A stretch of 64,000 nt of DNA from Stenotrophomonas maltophilia (GCF_003205835.1 NZ_CP029773.1:2202501-2266500); one strand, 5' to 3'; counted from the stretch's first letter, positions 34,266 to 43,661 are shown. Numbers and translations are program-made. The notes: a model not told the origin generated them from the sequence alone.

Positions 34266-36038
34266 TTACCGCAACGGGCGATCCTCGCCGCCATCCCCGC
34301 TCTCGGCAGGCGCCGGCCCGGCGTTGCTGCGGCGCTGTTCCTCGTAGGTGCGGAACGCCTGGTGGATGTGCTTGCGCAGCTCGTCGTCGTTCCACGGTTT
34401 GGTCAGGAAGCGGTAGATCGCGCCGCGGTTGATCGCATCGGTGACCGTGTTCAGATCGGTATAACCCGACAGCACCAGCCGGATCGTATCCGGGTACAGC
34501 ATCTTCACCCGGCCCAGGAACTCGGTGCCGCTCATGTCGCTCATGCGCTGGTCGGACAGGATCACCTGCACGTCATTGATTGCCAGCAGGTCGAACGCAT
34601 CGCGCACGTTGCCGGCCGCCAGGATACGGTAGCCGTCGCGACGGAACAGACGCACCAGCGAACGCAGCACGTTCTCTTCGTCGTCCAGCAATAGCAGCGT
34701 GCGGTCCGGACGGGTCTCGGCAAAGGCTTCCGGACGCAGGTAGCGGCGGCGCAGGGTCATGCCGGCGGCATCGGCCGACATCGGTTCGCCGAACAGGTAG
34801 CCCTGGAACACATCGCAGTCATTGCGGCGCAGGAAGCCCAGCTGGGCCTGCGATTCCACGCCGTTGGCGATCACGGTCATGCCCAGCTGGTGGCCCATGG
34901 CGATGATCGCGCGGGCGATGGCCGCCTCGCGGTTGCCGGCCGGCGCACTCTTGATGAAGCTGCGGTCGATCTTGAGCTTGTCCACCGGGTAGCGCACCAG
35001 CGCACTGAGGCTGGAATCACCGGTGCCGAAATTGTCCAGGCTCAGGCTGATGCCTTCGTTGCGCAGATTGGCCAGCGTCTCGTGCACGAAGTTGACGTTG
35101 TTGGTCAGCGCGCTTTCGTTGATCTCCAGCGTCAGCATCTGTGCCGGCACGCCGGCGGCCTGGATCAGGCCCATCACTTCGGCGAAGAAGTTCGGCCGCA
35201 GCAGCTGCAGCGTGGAGACGTTCACCGCAATGGTGAAGTCGTCGAAGCCCTGGTCGCGCCACAGGCGGGCCTGCTTCAACGCTCCTTCCAGCACCCAGGT
35301 GCCGATCTGCACGATGATGCCCAGCCGTTCGGCGGTGCGCATGAAGCGTTCGGGTACCAGCATGCCCAGCGTGGGCGATTGCCAGCGCAGCAGCGCTTCC
35401 ATGCCCACCACATGACCGTCGCGGGCGCTGACCAGCGGCTGGTAGCGCAGTTTCAGTTCGCCATTGGGAATGGCATCGACGATCTGCCGCGCGATGATGC
35501 TCTCGCTGTGCGCGCTGGGCGGGGTATCCACCGCGTGGATGCGCACCGCGTTGCCGCCTTCGCGCGCGGCCTGGTACAGCGCGTCCTCGGCGTGATCGAG
35601 CAGGCGCGAGGTGCTGCTGGCATGGTCCGGGCACAGGCTGACGCCGAGCTTGCCGGTCATGAACAGCGTGTACGGCAGCACCGACAGTGGCAGCTCCATC
35701 TGCTGGCGGATCTCCTCGGCGAAGTCCTCCGGCAGCGGCACGTCGGCAGTGCGGGGCACCGCGATCAGGAATTCGTCACTGCCATGGCGCCACAGCTTGC
35801 CGCGCCCGCGCAGGTAGGACTGCAGCCGCTGCGCCACCAGCACCAGCGCCTGATCACCCACCTCGGCACTCATGTTCTCGTTGACCGAGGCGAAGTGGTC
35901 GATGTCCACGTGCATCAACATCAGTGCGGTGCCGCCCGAGGCCGCCTCGGCGACCATCGCCTGCAGCTCGGGGTTGCCGGCGCCGAGGCGGTCGGGCGCA
36001 TCGTCGATGCTGACCGGGGGCAGGTTGGGATTCCACAT
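34266..36038 (-). CDS. GGDEF-EAL-REC response regulator, RavR-like
   Basis: 590 aa from the ATG at 36038, 4 bases after the upstream kinase stop; a TTG 24 bases earlier is less likely. The GGDEF domain has a degenerate GSDEF (86-90) and probably does not make c-di-GMP. The EAL domain keeps EALLR (E214) and KIDRSF, but the DDFGTG motif reads DNFGTG (N336) and the ExVE motif reads NGVE (N392). The C-terminal receiver has acceptor D496 and a FLTKPWNDDELR end like RpfG-type receivers. Xanthomonas RavR has this domain order and acts as a c-di-GMP phosphodiesterase. S. maltophilia BsmR is another EAL-type regulator of motility, and I cannot exclude that this is it. Confidence 0.88.
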   Translation of the reverse strand: MWNPNLPPVSIDDAPDRLGAGNPELQAMVAEAASGGTALMLMHVDIDHFASVNENMSAEVGDQALVLVAQRLQSYLRGRGKLWRHGSDEFLIAVPRTADVPLPEDFAEEIRQQMELPLSVLPYTLFMTGKLGVSLCPDHASSTSRLLDHAEDALYQAAREGGNAVRIHAVDTPPSAHSESIIARQIVDAIPNGELKLRYQPLVSARDGHVVGMEALLRWQSPTLGMLVPERFMRTAERLGIIVQIGTWVLEGALKQARLWRDQGFDDFTIAVNVSTLQLLRPNFFAEVMGLIQAAGVPAQMLTLEINESALTNNVNFVHETLANLRNEGISLSLDNFGTGDSSLSALVRYPVDKLKIDRSFIKSAPAGNREAAIARAIIAMGHQLGMTVIANGVESQAQLGFLRRNDCDVFQGYLFGEPMSADAAGMTLRRRYLRPEAFAETRPDRTLLLLDDEENVLRSLVRLFRRDGYRILAAGNVRDAFDLLAINDVQVILSDQRMSDMSGTEFLGRVKMLYPDTIRLVLSGYTDLNTVTDAINRGAIYRFLTKPWNDDELRKHIHQAFRTYEEQRRSNAGPAPAESGDGGEDRPLR

Positions 36039-36042
36039 AGGC

Positions 36043-38145
36043 TCAGTAGTCCGGTGACTCAACGGCGGCCATGCTGGCCGCCTGGTAGGGGAGATGGACG
36101 TCGATCAGGGTGCCTTCACCATGCGCGGACTCGATCCGCACGTGGCCACCGACGCTCTGCGCGCGCTCGCGCATCACGATCAGGCCGAGGCCGCGCGGGC
36201 CATCCGGGTCGAAGCCCTCGCCATCATCACGGATCTGCAGGTGCAGGCCGCGCTGGCCGACATCGCGCAGCTGCAGCAGGACCTGGCTGGCGCGGGCATG
36301 GCGCAGGGCATTGGTCAGGCTCTCCTGCGCGATGCGGAAGCAGGCCTGCTCGATGCTGTTGTCAGGACGTTGTGGCAGCGGTTCGATCTCGGCCAGTAGT
36401 TCCACCGGCGAGGAACGGAACAGCACCCGTGCCTGCCAGCTCAGTGCGGCCTCCAGGCCCAGGGCATCCAGCTGCGGCGGGCGCAGCAGCGTGGAGATGT
36501 CGCGCAGCTTGGCCACGGTGGTGTCGGCCAGGCTGACGATCTGCGCCAGATCCTCGGCGCGGCGCTGTGGATCATGCTCGTCCTGCGCAGCATGGGCGGA
36601 CAGCTTGATTGCGGTGATCGCCTGGCCGATGTCGTCGTGCAGGTCGCGCGAAATCGCGCGGCGTTCGTCTTCCTGCAGCGAGAACAGGCGGCCGGCCATG
36701 GCCTGCAGTTCGCGGTTGCTGGTCTCCAGCGCACTGCGGATGCGTTCGGAATCGCTGAGGTCGCGCACGATCAACAGCTTGCAGTCGCGTCCGCCATAGC
36801 GCACTTCGCCTACCGCCAGCCCCGCATGGAAGCTGCGGCCGTCGGCACGCTGCATCGCCACCACGCTGCTGTGGCCAGGCCCCAGATGCGGCTGTCCGGC
36901 GCGCAGTTGACTGCGGACCCGGGCCAGGTCGCCGACCGCGACCAGGGCCGACAGCGGCTCACCCAGCAGGGTGTGGCTGCCATAGCCGAACAGGCCGGCG
37001 GCCCAGGCATTGGCATACAGCACGTGCTCGTCGGAGAGGATCACCACGCCGTCGGGCAGTACCCGCACCAGTTCGCGGAACTGTTCCTCGCGTTCACGCA
37101 GCAGGCGCCGCGACTGCTCGCGTTCGGTCACGTCCTGCAGGGTACCGAGCACGCGGTTGCGGCCGGCTTCGTCGATGCCACTGGCGGCACGCAGGTGCAC
37201 CATCAGTGCACGACCGTCCATCGACAGCAATGGCAACAACACGTCCACCTGCACCGGCTCGCCGGAGCAGAGCTCGGCCAACAGCTGCTCGGTCTGGGTT
37301 GCGGTCGCCGGGTCGGCCGGCACCAGTAGTTCGTCGAAGCGATGCCAGCGGCGGGCTTCGGGAGGGCGTCGGCCGAGCAGGCGATAGACCTGGTTGGAAT
37401 AGCGGCCGAGCCCGGTGGACGGGTCCAGTTCCCAGGCCCCGATGCGGGCCAGCTCATGTGCCTCCTCGACCCGTGCCAGCGCCTGGTCACGCCGCAGCTG
37501 CGCCAGGTCCTCGGCGGTGCGGTCGATGGCGATCAGCAGGCGGGCGTTGTGGCCGTCGTAGCTGATGGCATTGGAGCGCAGCTCCATCTGCCGCAGGCTG
37601 CCGTCGCGCAGCTGCAGCTGGGTGCGCAGGATGCACAGCTCTTCCGGCGCCTCCCGGATCGCTTCCAGCTTGGTCTGCAGCGCCTGGTCCTGGCCCGGTG
37701 GCCACAGCGCGTCGATGGTCTGCTCCAGCAGTTCGTCACGCTCCCAGCCAAATGCGCTGCAGGCGGCCGGGTTCGCGTCGAGGATCGCCAGCGTGTCCAG
37801 GTCGTAGACCAGGATCGGGCCGGGATTGCCCTCGAACATCTGCCGCAGGCGCAGTTCGGAGGCTTGCTGGCGGGCATGGGTATGCAGCACGTGCTCGGCC
37901 AGCGGGCGCAGCAGCAGGTACAGCAGGCCGGCGCTGGCCACGGCGAAGAACGCGCCCTTCAGGCCCTGCCACAATGCGGCCTGCTGCGGGTCGGGTACCA
38001 GCGCCTGTACGGCGCCGTCGGTCGCGATCATCCAGGCCAGCGCCATCACCAGATAGCTCAACACCACCCGGCGCCGGTCGCGGCTCAGCGACTGCGCCAT
38101 CCGCGGGTCGGAAACTGGGGCGCTGCCGGTGGGTTCTGCGGGCAT
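36043..38145 (-). CDS. Membrane PAS sensor histidine kinase, RavA-like
   Basis: 700 aa. There are two transmembrane helices near residues 28-48 and 60-80 with almost no periplasmic loop, three PAS-like domains (about 100-215, 225-345, 352-475), an HisKA_3 dimerisation domain with phospho-His H503 (RDLHDDIGQAITAIKL) and a NarX-type HATPase (NALRHARASQ, DDGEGFD, GLGLIVMRERA). Its stop is 4 bases before the GGDEF-EAL-REC start, so kinase and regulator are cotranscribed. The kinase type usually signals to NarL-family regulators, so FsnR is a second possible partner; that is speculation. Confidence 0.85.
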   Translation of the reverse strand: MPAEPTGSAPVSDPRMAQSLSRDRRRVVLSYLVMALAWMIATDGAVQALVPDPQQAALWQGLKGAFFAVASAGLLYLLLRPLAEHVLHTHARQQASELRLRQMFEGNPGPILVYDLDTLAILDANPAACSAFGWERDELLEQTIDALWPPGQDQALQTKLEAIREAPEELCILRTQLQLRDGSLRQMELRSNAISYDGHNARLLIAIDRTAEDLAQLRRDQALARVEEAHELARIGAWELDPSTGLGRYSNQVYRLLGRRPPEARRWHRFDELLVPADPATATQTEQLLAELCSGEPVQVDVLLPLLSMDGRALMVHLRAASGIDEAGRNRVLGTLQDVTEREQSRRLLREREEQFRELVRVLPDGVVILSDEHVLYANAWAAGLFGYGSHTLLGEPLSALVAVGDLARVRSQLRAGQPHLGPGHSSVVAMQRADGRSFHAGLAVGEVRYGGRDCKLLIVRDLSDSERIRSALETSNRELQAMAGRLFSLQEDERRAISRDLHDDIGQAITAIKLSAHAAQDEHDPQRRAEDLAQIVSLADTTVAKLRDISTLLRPPQLDALGLEAALSWQARVLFRSSPVELLAEIEPLPQRPDNSIEQACFRIAQESLTNALRHARASQVLLQLRDVGQRGLHLQIRDDGEGFDPDGPRGLGLIVMRERAQSVGGHVRIESAHGEGTLIDVHLPYQAASMAAVESPDY

Positions 38146-38203
38146 GGACGGGCTGGATGAAAGGGGCGCCGGCCATCTTACCGCGCGGGTGTGCCCTGGC
38201 CAC

Positions 38204-38230
38204 TCAATTATCCGCCGCAGGCGCCGTTAA
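38204..38230 (+). promoter_or_regulatory. Candidate sigma-28 promoter of the PAS-GGDEF-EAL gene
   Basis: TCAATTAT (5 of 8), an exact 11-base spacer, then GCCGTTAA (7 of 8), 46 bases before the GTG start. Confidence 0.55.
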
Positions 38231-38276
38231 CCACTGCGTGCCCCGCTGACGGGCGTGTCATCCGGAGCAAGATCGC

Positions 38277-41036
38277 GTGGACCAAGGGATCATCGCCAGC
38301 CTGCTGCAGCACCCGCTTGCGTCGGCGCTGGTCATCGTCGACCGTACGGGCCGCCCGCTGGCGGCCAATCCGGCTGCGCGCGAGCATGGCCTGCCGGCCA
38401 CCGTGGCTGCCTATGCGCCGATGCTGGAAGATCTACGCCTGATGGCCGCCGATGGCGGCATCGTGGCCTGCACGCTGCCGGGTGGCCCGCGTGGACATTA
38501 CGACGGCCACCTGCGTGCCGTGCATGACGGCGCCGGCAACCTGCTGGCCTTCACCCTGAGCATTCCCGAACCGGTGCCGGTTGATGGTGGTGGCCGCTGG
38601 GAGCTGGCGCTCGACAGCGCCGGCCACAGCCTGTGGGACTGGGATATTCCCAGCGACCGTGTGGCGCGCACGCCAGCACTGGGCGATGAAACCGCCACCG
38701 CGATGCTGGCGCGTGTGCACAGCGAGGACATCGCACAGGTGCGTGCCGCGCTGGACCAGCATCTGCGCGGGCAGAGCGAGCAGTACAGCGCGCAGTTCCG
38801 CTTCCGCCAGGCCGATGGCCAGTGGCGCTGGGTGCTGGACCGGGGCCGCGTGGTCGCGCGCACCGCCGACGGCCAGCCGCTGCGGATGGTTGGCACGCAT
38901 ACCGATATCGAGCAGCAGAAGCAGCTCGAATCGCTGCTGCAGGAGCAGCAGCTGCACCTGAGCGAGGCGCAGCGCATCGCCAGCATGGGCAGCTGGTCGT
39001 TCGACCCCGGCACTGGCCATTTCTGGTGGTCGCCGGAGCTGCGTTCGCTGCTGGCGCTGGAGCAGGGGGCCGTACCCGGCCAGCGGCGCTGGCTGAAGCA
39101 GCTGCACCCGCGTTCGCGCGGCGCGTTGCGGGCGGCGTGGCGGCGATTGTGGCGCGATGGCCGCGCCGCCAACCTCGAGCTGGAGCTGACCCGCGGCAAT
39201 GAGCCGTCACAGCATCTGCGGCTGTGGATCCAGCCGCTGCTGGACATGGACGGCCAGCCCAAGCGCCTGCTCGGCCAGGTGCAGAACATCACCGAGCAGC
39301 ACCAGACCGACGCGTTGATCCGCTGGCGCACCGAGCTGCTCAATCGCGTGTCCGCGCTGGGCCGCATCGGTGGCTGCGAGATCGAGGTGCAGACCCGGCA
39401 CATGCAGTGGACCGAGGAGTGCTACCGCATCCATGGCCTGCGCAAGGAGCCGATCACCCTCGATCAGGCGATGGCGCTGTATACCGAGGATTCGCGCAGT
39501 GCCTTCGAGGCGGCGCTGGGCCGGATTGCTGCGGGTGGACTGCCCGAGCAGCTGGACCTGTGCTTCTATCGCCAGTCCGGCCTGCGCGTATGGGTGCAGG
39601 TGCTGATCGAGCTGGACCGTCGCGATGGCCTGCCGCCGCGGTTCGTGGTGCTGTTCCGTGACATCACCCGCGAGCGCGAGGCCAACGAGCGCATCGAGCT
39701 GCTGGCCCACTATGACCTGCTGACCGGCCTGCCCAATCGTGTGCTGCTCGGCGAACAGACCGCCGAAGCCATCGAGGAAGCGCGCGACCGCGGCACCTCG
39801 CTGGCGATGTTGTTCATCGACCTGGACGGCTTCAAGACCATCAACGACAGCTTCGGCCACGCCACCGGCGATGCGTTGCTGAAGGCCGCCGCCACGCGCC
39901 TGCACCAGAACCTGCGCAACAACGATCTGTTCGGCCGCTTCAGTGGCGACGAATTCATCGTCGTGCTGCGCGATCTCGCCGAGCCGGAAGACGCGGGTCA
40001 CGTGGCGCGCAAGCTGATCGCTTCGCTGGCCGAGCCGCTGCGCCGCGGCGAAACCACCTTGAAGGTCGGCGCCAGCGTCGGCATCGCGATGCTGGGCGAT
40101 GCCCAGACCGACTTCGATTCACTGCTGCGTGCCGCCGACGCCGCGATGTATGCAGCCAAGGAAGCCGGCCGCAATACTTACCAGTACTACAGCCAGGACG
40201 CGCTGGCGCGAATCCAGCGCAAGCTCGAACTGGAGCACGCCCTGCACGGGGCGATCGAACGCGAAGAGTTCAGCCTGGCCTATCAGCCGCTGCTCCACGC
40301 CCACCACGGCGAGCCGCCCGCAATCGAGGCACTGCTGCGCTGGCACCGGCCCGGTATCGGCTACTGCAGCCCGGCCGAGTTCATTCCGATTGCGGAGAAG
40401 TGCGGCGAGATCGTGCGCATCGGCGACTGGGTGCTGAACGAAGCCTGCCGCCAGGCAATCGCCTGGGACCGGGCCGGCCTGTGTTTCGACCGCATCGCGG
40501 TCAATGTGTCGGCGGTGCAGCTGCGCGACCGCGGTTTCGCCGAACGCGTGATCGAGATCTGCCATGCCCATGGCTGGCCGCCGCAGCGGCTGGAGCTGGA
40601 ACTGACCGAGTCGGCGTTGATCCGTGACACCGACATCCTGCGGCATTGCTTCGACGTGCTGGAACGGCACGGTGTGCCACTGGCGGTGGATGACTTTGGT
40701 ACCGGCTTCTCCAATCTGAACTACCTCAACCGTTTCCCGGTGGGGCGCCTGAAGATCGACCGCAGTTTCGTGCAGGGCATGCTGCACGACTCGGGCACGG
40801 CCGAAGTGACCCAGGCCATCGTGCACCTGGGTCACGCACTGGGCATGAAGGTGGTGGCCGAGGGCGTGGAAACGCACCAGGAGGAAGACATGCTGCGCCG
40901 CCAGGGCTGCGACGAGATCCAGGGCTATCTATACTCGCGCCCGCTCAGCCCGCGCGACCTGGCGCAGTGGCTGCGGCAGCAGCACCCGGCACCCGGGCGC
41001 ACAGATGCTGCCAGCGAGGTCGTGCTGGCACGCTGA
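38277..41036 (+). CDS. PAS-GGDEF-EAL bifunctional c-di-GMP enzyme
   Basis: 919 aa, GTG start supported by GGAG 10 bases upstream. Several PAS domains fill residues 1-480. The GGDEF domain has SGDEF at 556-560, an acceptable active-site form, preceded by an RNND sequence at the correct distance for an inhibitory I-site. The EAL domain has EALLRW (684), NVSAVQL, ELTES, DDFGTG (805), KIDRSF and AEGVET, so all catalytic residues for c-di-GMP hydrolysis are present. No membrane helix was seen. The probable sigma-28 promoter would tie it to motility. Net activity cannot be read from sequence. Confidence 0.92.
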   Translation: MDQGIIASLLQHPLASALVIVDRTGRPLAANPAAREHGLPATVAAYAPMLEDLRLMAADGGIVACTLPGGPRGHYDGHLRAVHDGAGNLLAFTLSIPEPVPVDGGGRWELALDSAGHSLWDWDIPSDRVARTPALGDETATAMLARVHSEDIAQVRAALDQHLRGQSEQYSAQFRFRQADGQWRWVLDRGRVVARTADGQPLRMVGTHTDIEQQKQLESLLQEQQLHLSEAQRIASMGSWSFDPGTGHFWWSPELRSLLALEQGAVPGQRRWLKQLHPRSRGALRAAWRRLWRDGRAANLELELTRGNEPSQHLRLWIQPLLDMDGQPKRLLGQVQNITEQHQTDALIRWRTELLNRVSALGRIGGCEIEVQTRHMQWTEECYRIHGLRKEPITLDQAMALYTEDSRSAFEAALGRIAAGGLPEQLDLCFYRQSGLRVWVQVLIELDRRDGLPPRFVVLFRDITREREANERIELLAHYDLLTGLPNRVLLGEQTAEAIEEARDRGTSLAMLFIDLDGFKTINDSFGHATGDALLKAAATRLHQNLRNNDLFGRFSGDEFIVVLRDLAEPEDAGHVARKLIASLAEPLRRGETTLKVGASVGIAMLGDAQTDFDSLLRAADAAMYAAKEAGRNTYQYYSQDALARIQRKLELEHALHGAIEREEFSLAYQPLLHAHHGEPPAIEALLRWHRPGIGYCSPAEFIPIAEKCGEIVRIGDWVLNEACRQAIAWDRAGLCFDRIAVNVSAVQLRDRGFAERVIEICHAHGWPPQRLELELTESALIRDTDILRHCFDVLERHGVPLAVDDFGTGFSNLNYLNRFPVGRLKIDRSFVQGMLHDSGTAEVTQAIVHLGHALGMKVVAEGVETHQEEDMLRRQGCDEIQGYLYSRPLSPRDLAQWLRQQHPAPGRTDAASEVVLAR

Positions 41037-41090
41037 GGGCAGCGCCGGGCCTTGCCCGGCGGGATCGCCGCACGCCGACGCACCGCTCTG

Positions 41091-41115
41091 GTAGGTGTCG
41101 ACCTTGGTCGACACG
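41091..41115. repeat. SMAG/REP-type palindrome
   Basis: GTAGGTGTCGACC-TT-GGTCGACACG between convergent genes, preceded by a CGCCGGGC-CTT-GCCCGGCG hairpin at 41043-41061 just after the PAS-GGDEF-EAL stop. Confidence 0.78.
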
Positions 41116-41132
41116 AATGCCGGTGCTCGCGA

Positions 41133-41660
41133 TCATCCACGCATGGCGTGGATCTGCCCCGGAAACTCCGCTCTCAACTGCATCCGGAGCAGTTCGACGA
41201 TGGCCGCATAGCGGCGCTTCTGCACCAGATAGCTGGCCAGGAACAGCGGCAGCACCAGCAGCATCGGTGCCGCTATCGGGCGCATCGCCACCAGTGGCAA
41301 CAGCAGCAGTGAGAGGATCGCCACGAACCAGCTGCACAGGCCGATCACCCGCACTTCGTGCCGTCGCGCGTTGAGTACGATGCGTCCACGCATCACCGGG
41401 AAGTAGCGCAGGCTGAAGCTCGGCGCAAAGCTCTCGCGGAACGCCATGCTGCCGTCCGGCAGTGCATGGAAGGCCAGGTGCTGCCATTTGTCTTGCGGCA
41501 GGTCACGTTCCAGGCTGCCGAGCGAGAGCCGGGCCTGCATGGCCGGTGACGCCGCGATGCGTTCGTTGAACAGGGTGATGCCCCAACTGAAATAGCCGGC
41601 CACCCAAGCCATCAGAAGGAGGGTCTCGATCAGGAGCACTGCGATCAGGGCGATGGCCAT
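41133..41660 (-). CDS. Membrane protein of unknown function
   Basis: 175 aa. One hydrophobic helix is at the N-terminus (IALIAVLLIETLLLMAWVAGYF), and two more are in the C-terminal third (VIGLCSWFVAILSLLLLPLVAM, MLLVLPLFLASYLVQ). A central soluble segment of about 75 residues lies between them. No family recognised. It runs opposite to the PAS-GGDEF-EAL gene and about 100 bases from the next small gene, with no sigma-54/28 site, so nothing ties it to motility. Confidence 0.6.
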   Translation of the reverse strand: MAIALIAVLLIETLLLMAWVAGYFSWGITLFNERIAASPAMQARLSLGSLERDLPQDKWQHLAFHALPDGSMAFRESFAPSFSLRYFPVMRGRIVLNARRHEVRVIGLCSWFVAILSLLLLPLVAMRPIAAPMLLVLPLFLASYLVQKRRYAAIVELLRMQLRAEFPGQIHAMRG

Positions 41661-41759
41661 CGGTCTTCCATGAACGGGATCGGTGGATCATGCCATGCCG
41701 GGCGCCTCATCCAGGCGTGGGCTGGATCGGCAGTTGTCGGAACCTGGATAGCCGAAACG

Positions 41760-42065
41760 TCAGTTGCCTGGGCGCAGGTAGGCCACCCAGGCAAGCGGGA
41801 ACAGTCCAGTAGCAAGGGAGCGGGCCAGATAGGCCTCGTCGATCGTCCAGGGCGCCGGAAAGTCGGAAATCACTTCCGTCGCTGCGCATGAGCAGGATTC
41901 CCATGCTTCTTCCGACGGCTGGCCTTCGAACTCGAAGCGTACCCGGACAAGTTGCATGCCGGCGTCTGCCTCGATCGACGCCTGGAGCAGCTGTGCCGGG
42001 GTCTGGCCCAGAAGTGCTCGTCGCAGGGAGGCACGCAGGACGTCCGGGGCCACGGGGTCGATCAT
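41760..42065 (-). CDS. Small soluble protein of unknown function
   Basis: 101 aa, acidic, with a CSC motif mid-protein (EAWESCSCAATEV) and an aromatic C-terminal part (APWTIDEAYLARS...FPLAWVAYL). No signal peptide or membrane helix. Codon use is like the neighbours. I do not recognise a family. The paired Cys and compact size would suit a small binding or immunity-type protein, but that is a guess. Confidence 0.5.
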   Translation of the reverse strand: MIDPVAPDVLRASLRRALLGQTPAQLLQASIEADAGMQLVRVRFEFEGQPSEEAWESCSCAATEVISDFPAPWTIDEAYLARSLATGLFPLAWVAYLRPGN

Positions 42066-42098
42066 GTTTGCCTGTTCGAAGGTTGTGTCATCGCGCCG

Positions 42099-42317
42099 TT
42101 ATCGTTTCAGCGCTTCCCCATCCAGCCCCAGGTCCCACGCCAGTCCCAGCAGCGCCTCATCCGCGCGAGACGGGCCAGGCCGCGCATCGGCCAGCTGCTG
42201 CAGTTCGCGGATCTCCTCACGTGCCACCTCTTCCAGCTGTTGCAGCTGCTCACGCACGCTCGCGTTGCGCGGGCGCTCGGTGTCGGTGAGGGAGGGCAGG
42301 GCGCGGATCAGGGTCAT
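42099..42317 (-). CDS. Small helical protein of unknown function
   Basis: 72 aa from the ATG at 42317. The longer in-frame version runs through a terminator and is rejected. It is a charged coiled-coil-like segment (REQLQQLEEVAREEIRELQQLAD) followed by a short C-terminal helix. It lies directly past the chemoreceptor gene terminator. Ribosome-binding sequence is weak. The function is unknown. Confidence 0.45.
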   Translation of the reverse strand: MTLIRALPSLTDTERPRNASVREQLQQLEEVAREEIRELQQLADARPGPSRADEALLGLAWDLGLDGEALKR

Positions 42318-42357
42318 GGTGCGTGTACAGGATGCATCCAACGGCGGGTCACAGGCA

Positions 42358-42383
42358 AAGGCCCCGGACGAACCGGGGCCTTG
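42358..42383 (-). terminator. Terminator of the chemoreceptor gene
   Basis: AAGGCCCCGG and CCGGGGCCTT form a 10-bp stem around ACGAA, about 32 bases past the chemoreceptor stop. It is followed by TTTGCC on the minus strand. Confidence 0.75.
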
Positions 42384-42415
42384 CGGGCTGCCGGCGGCGG
42401 CAGCGGACATCAAAA

Positions 42416-43606
42416 TCAGAACAGCTCGACGGTACCAGCGCCCATGCTCTGCTGGGCAACCGGCTTGTGCGGCGGGCGTTCCCATTCGCTGCGCAGTTCG
42501 CGCAGGCGGCTGCCGGTGCGCTGCAGGGCGGTGGCGATCTCTTCGTCGAACACGCCGCCATTGCGGTGCAGCAGCTCCTGCAGGGCAACCGCTTCACGGT
42601 TGATCGCGGTCAGGCGGTCCAGGTGGGTGTGCACGCCGCCCAGCGCCTGGGTGGCGATGTCTTCGAACTGCAGGGCGCGCACGGCTTCGGCCACGCTGCC
42701 GTCGATCGAACGGGCGCACTCGGACACTTCGCGCATGCCATCGCCCAGCGAGGCATTGATCTGCGCGACGTTGTCGAGCATGGCCGCCGCTTCCTGGCGC
42801 GCTTCGCGGGAGCGGTCCATGTCACGCGAGGCCATGTGCGAGACCGTCTCGCGCACCTTGGCGATGGCGTCCTTGGAGCTGTGCGCCAGCTTGCGGATCT
42901 GCTCGTTGAACGTGGTCGAGCGCTCGGACAGGTTGCGCACTTCGTCGGCCACCACCGCGAAGCCTCGACCGGCTTCACCGGCACGCGCGGCTTCGATGGC
43001 AGCGTTGAGTGCCAGCAGGTTGGTCTGGTCGGCGATCGACTTGACGTCTTCCAGCAGCGCGAAAATGCCATCCAGGTGCTGCGCCATCTGGTCGATGTGC
43101 TGCACGGTGGTGCTGCTCTGGCCGCTCACCTGCTCCAGTGCTTCTACCAGCTGTTCCATGCGGTGGCTGGCGTGCTGGGCGAAACGGGCAACGTCGAGGC
43201 CGGCATTGCCTTCATCACCGGCGCGATCGACGATGCGCGACAGGGCCTGGCTCTGCTGGCGCGACTTGCGGTTCATGGCATCGAAGCTGCCGCCCAGGCT
43301 GGAGACCGCCTGGCGGATCAGGTCACGGGCGCGTTCCACTTCGCCACGCGAACCGTCGATCTCGTTGCCGACGAAGTTGCGCAGTTCGGTCAGCAGCTGG
43401 TCCTGCTCACGCAGGACGCGGGCATGTTCCGGGGAACGGTGCGCCTGGGCGCGGGTGGTCCACCACGCAAAGCCAAGCCAGCTCAGCGTCATCGTGGTCA
43501 GGATCGCCCAGCGCAGGGCGGCCGGCCATTCGAAACCGATGGCGAAGGGGAGCAGCAGGGTCAGAGCCAGGGGGGCGGCCAGACGGATGAAAATGCGTGA
43601 GTACAT
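42416..43606 (-). CDS. Methyl-accepting chemotaxis protein with minimal sensor part
   Basis: 396 aa from the ATG at 43606. Two transmembrane helices (about 8-25 and 32-50) are joined by only a few residues, so there is no periplasmic ligand domain and no obvious HAMP. The rest is a cytoplasmic coiled-coil hairpin whose tip carries the CheA/CheW-binding signature ([17 protein letters not shown]). Such receptors sense cytoplasmic or membrane cues, or rely on partners. A strong sigma-28 promoter precedes it, placing it in the FliA regulon. Confidence 0.93.
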   Translation of the reverse strand: MYSRIFIRLAAPLALTLLLPFAIGFEWPAALRWAILTTMTLSWLGFAWWTTRAQAHRSPEHARVLREQDQLLTELRNFVGNEIDGSRGEVERARDLIRQAVSSLGGSFDAMNRKSRQQSQALSRIVDRAGDEGNAGLDVARFAQHASHRMEQLVEALEQVSGQSSTTVQHIDQMAQHLDGIFALLEDVKSIADQTNLLALNAAIEAARAGEAGRGFAVVADEVRNLSERSTTFNEQIRKLAHSSKDAIAKVRETVSHMASRDMDRSREARQEAAAMLDNVAQINASLGDGMREVSECARSIDGSVAEAVRALQFEDIATQALGGVHTHLDRLTAINREAVALQELLHRNGGVFDEEIATALQRTGSRLRELRSEWERPPHKPVAQQSMGAGTVELF

Positions 43607-43634
43607 GGACGTTCTCGGGAGGTGCACGGAGGAT

Positions 43635-43661
43635 GTATCGGCCGTACCCCCTTTCTCTTTA
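43635..43661 (-). promoter_or_regulatory. Sigma-28 promoter of the chemoreceptor gene
   Basis: Minus-strand TAAAGAGA, an exact 11-base spacer, then GCCGATAC (7 of 8), 28 bases before the ATG. Confidence 0.85.

Noticed and set aside
41043..41061. Terminator after the PAS-GGDEF-EAL gene
   Set aside because: CGCCGGGC-CTT-GCCCGGCG is a good hairpin but has no T tract on either side. It may be only part of the repeat-rich gap, so it is mentioned but not called.
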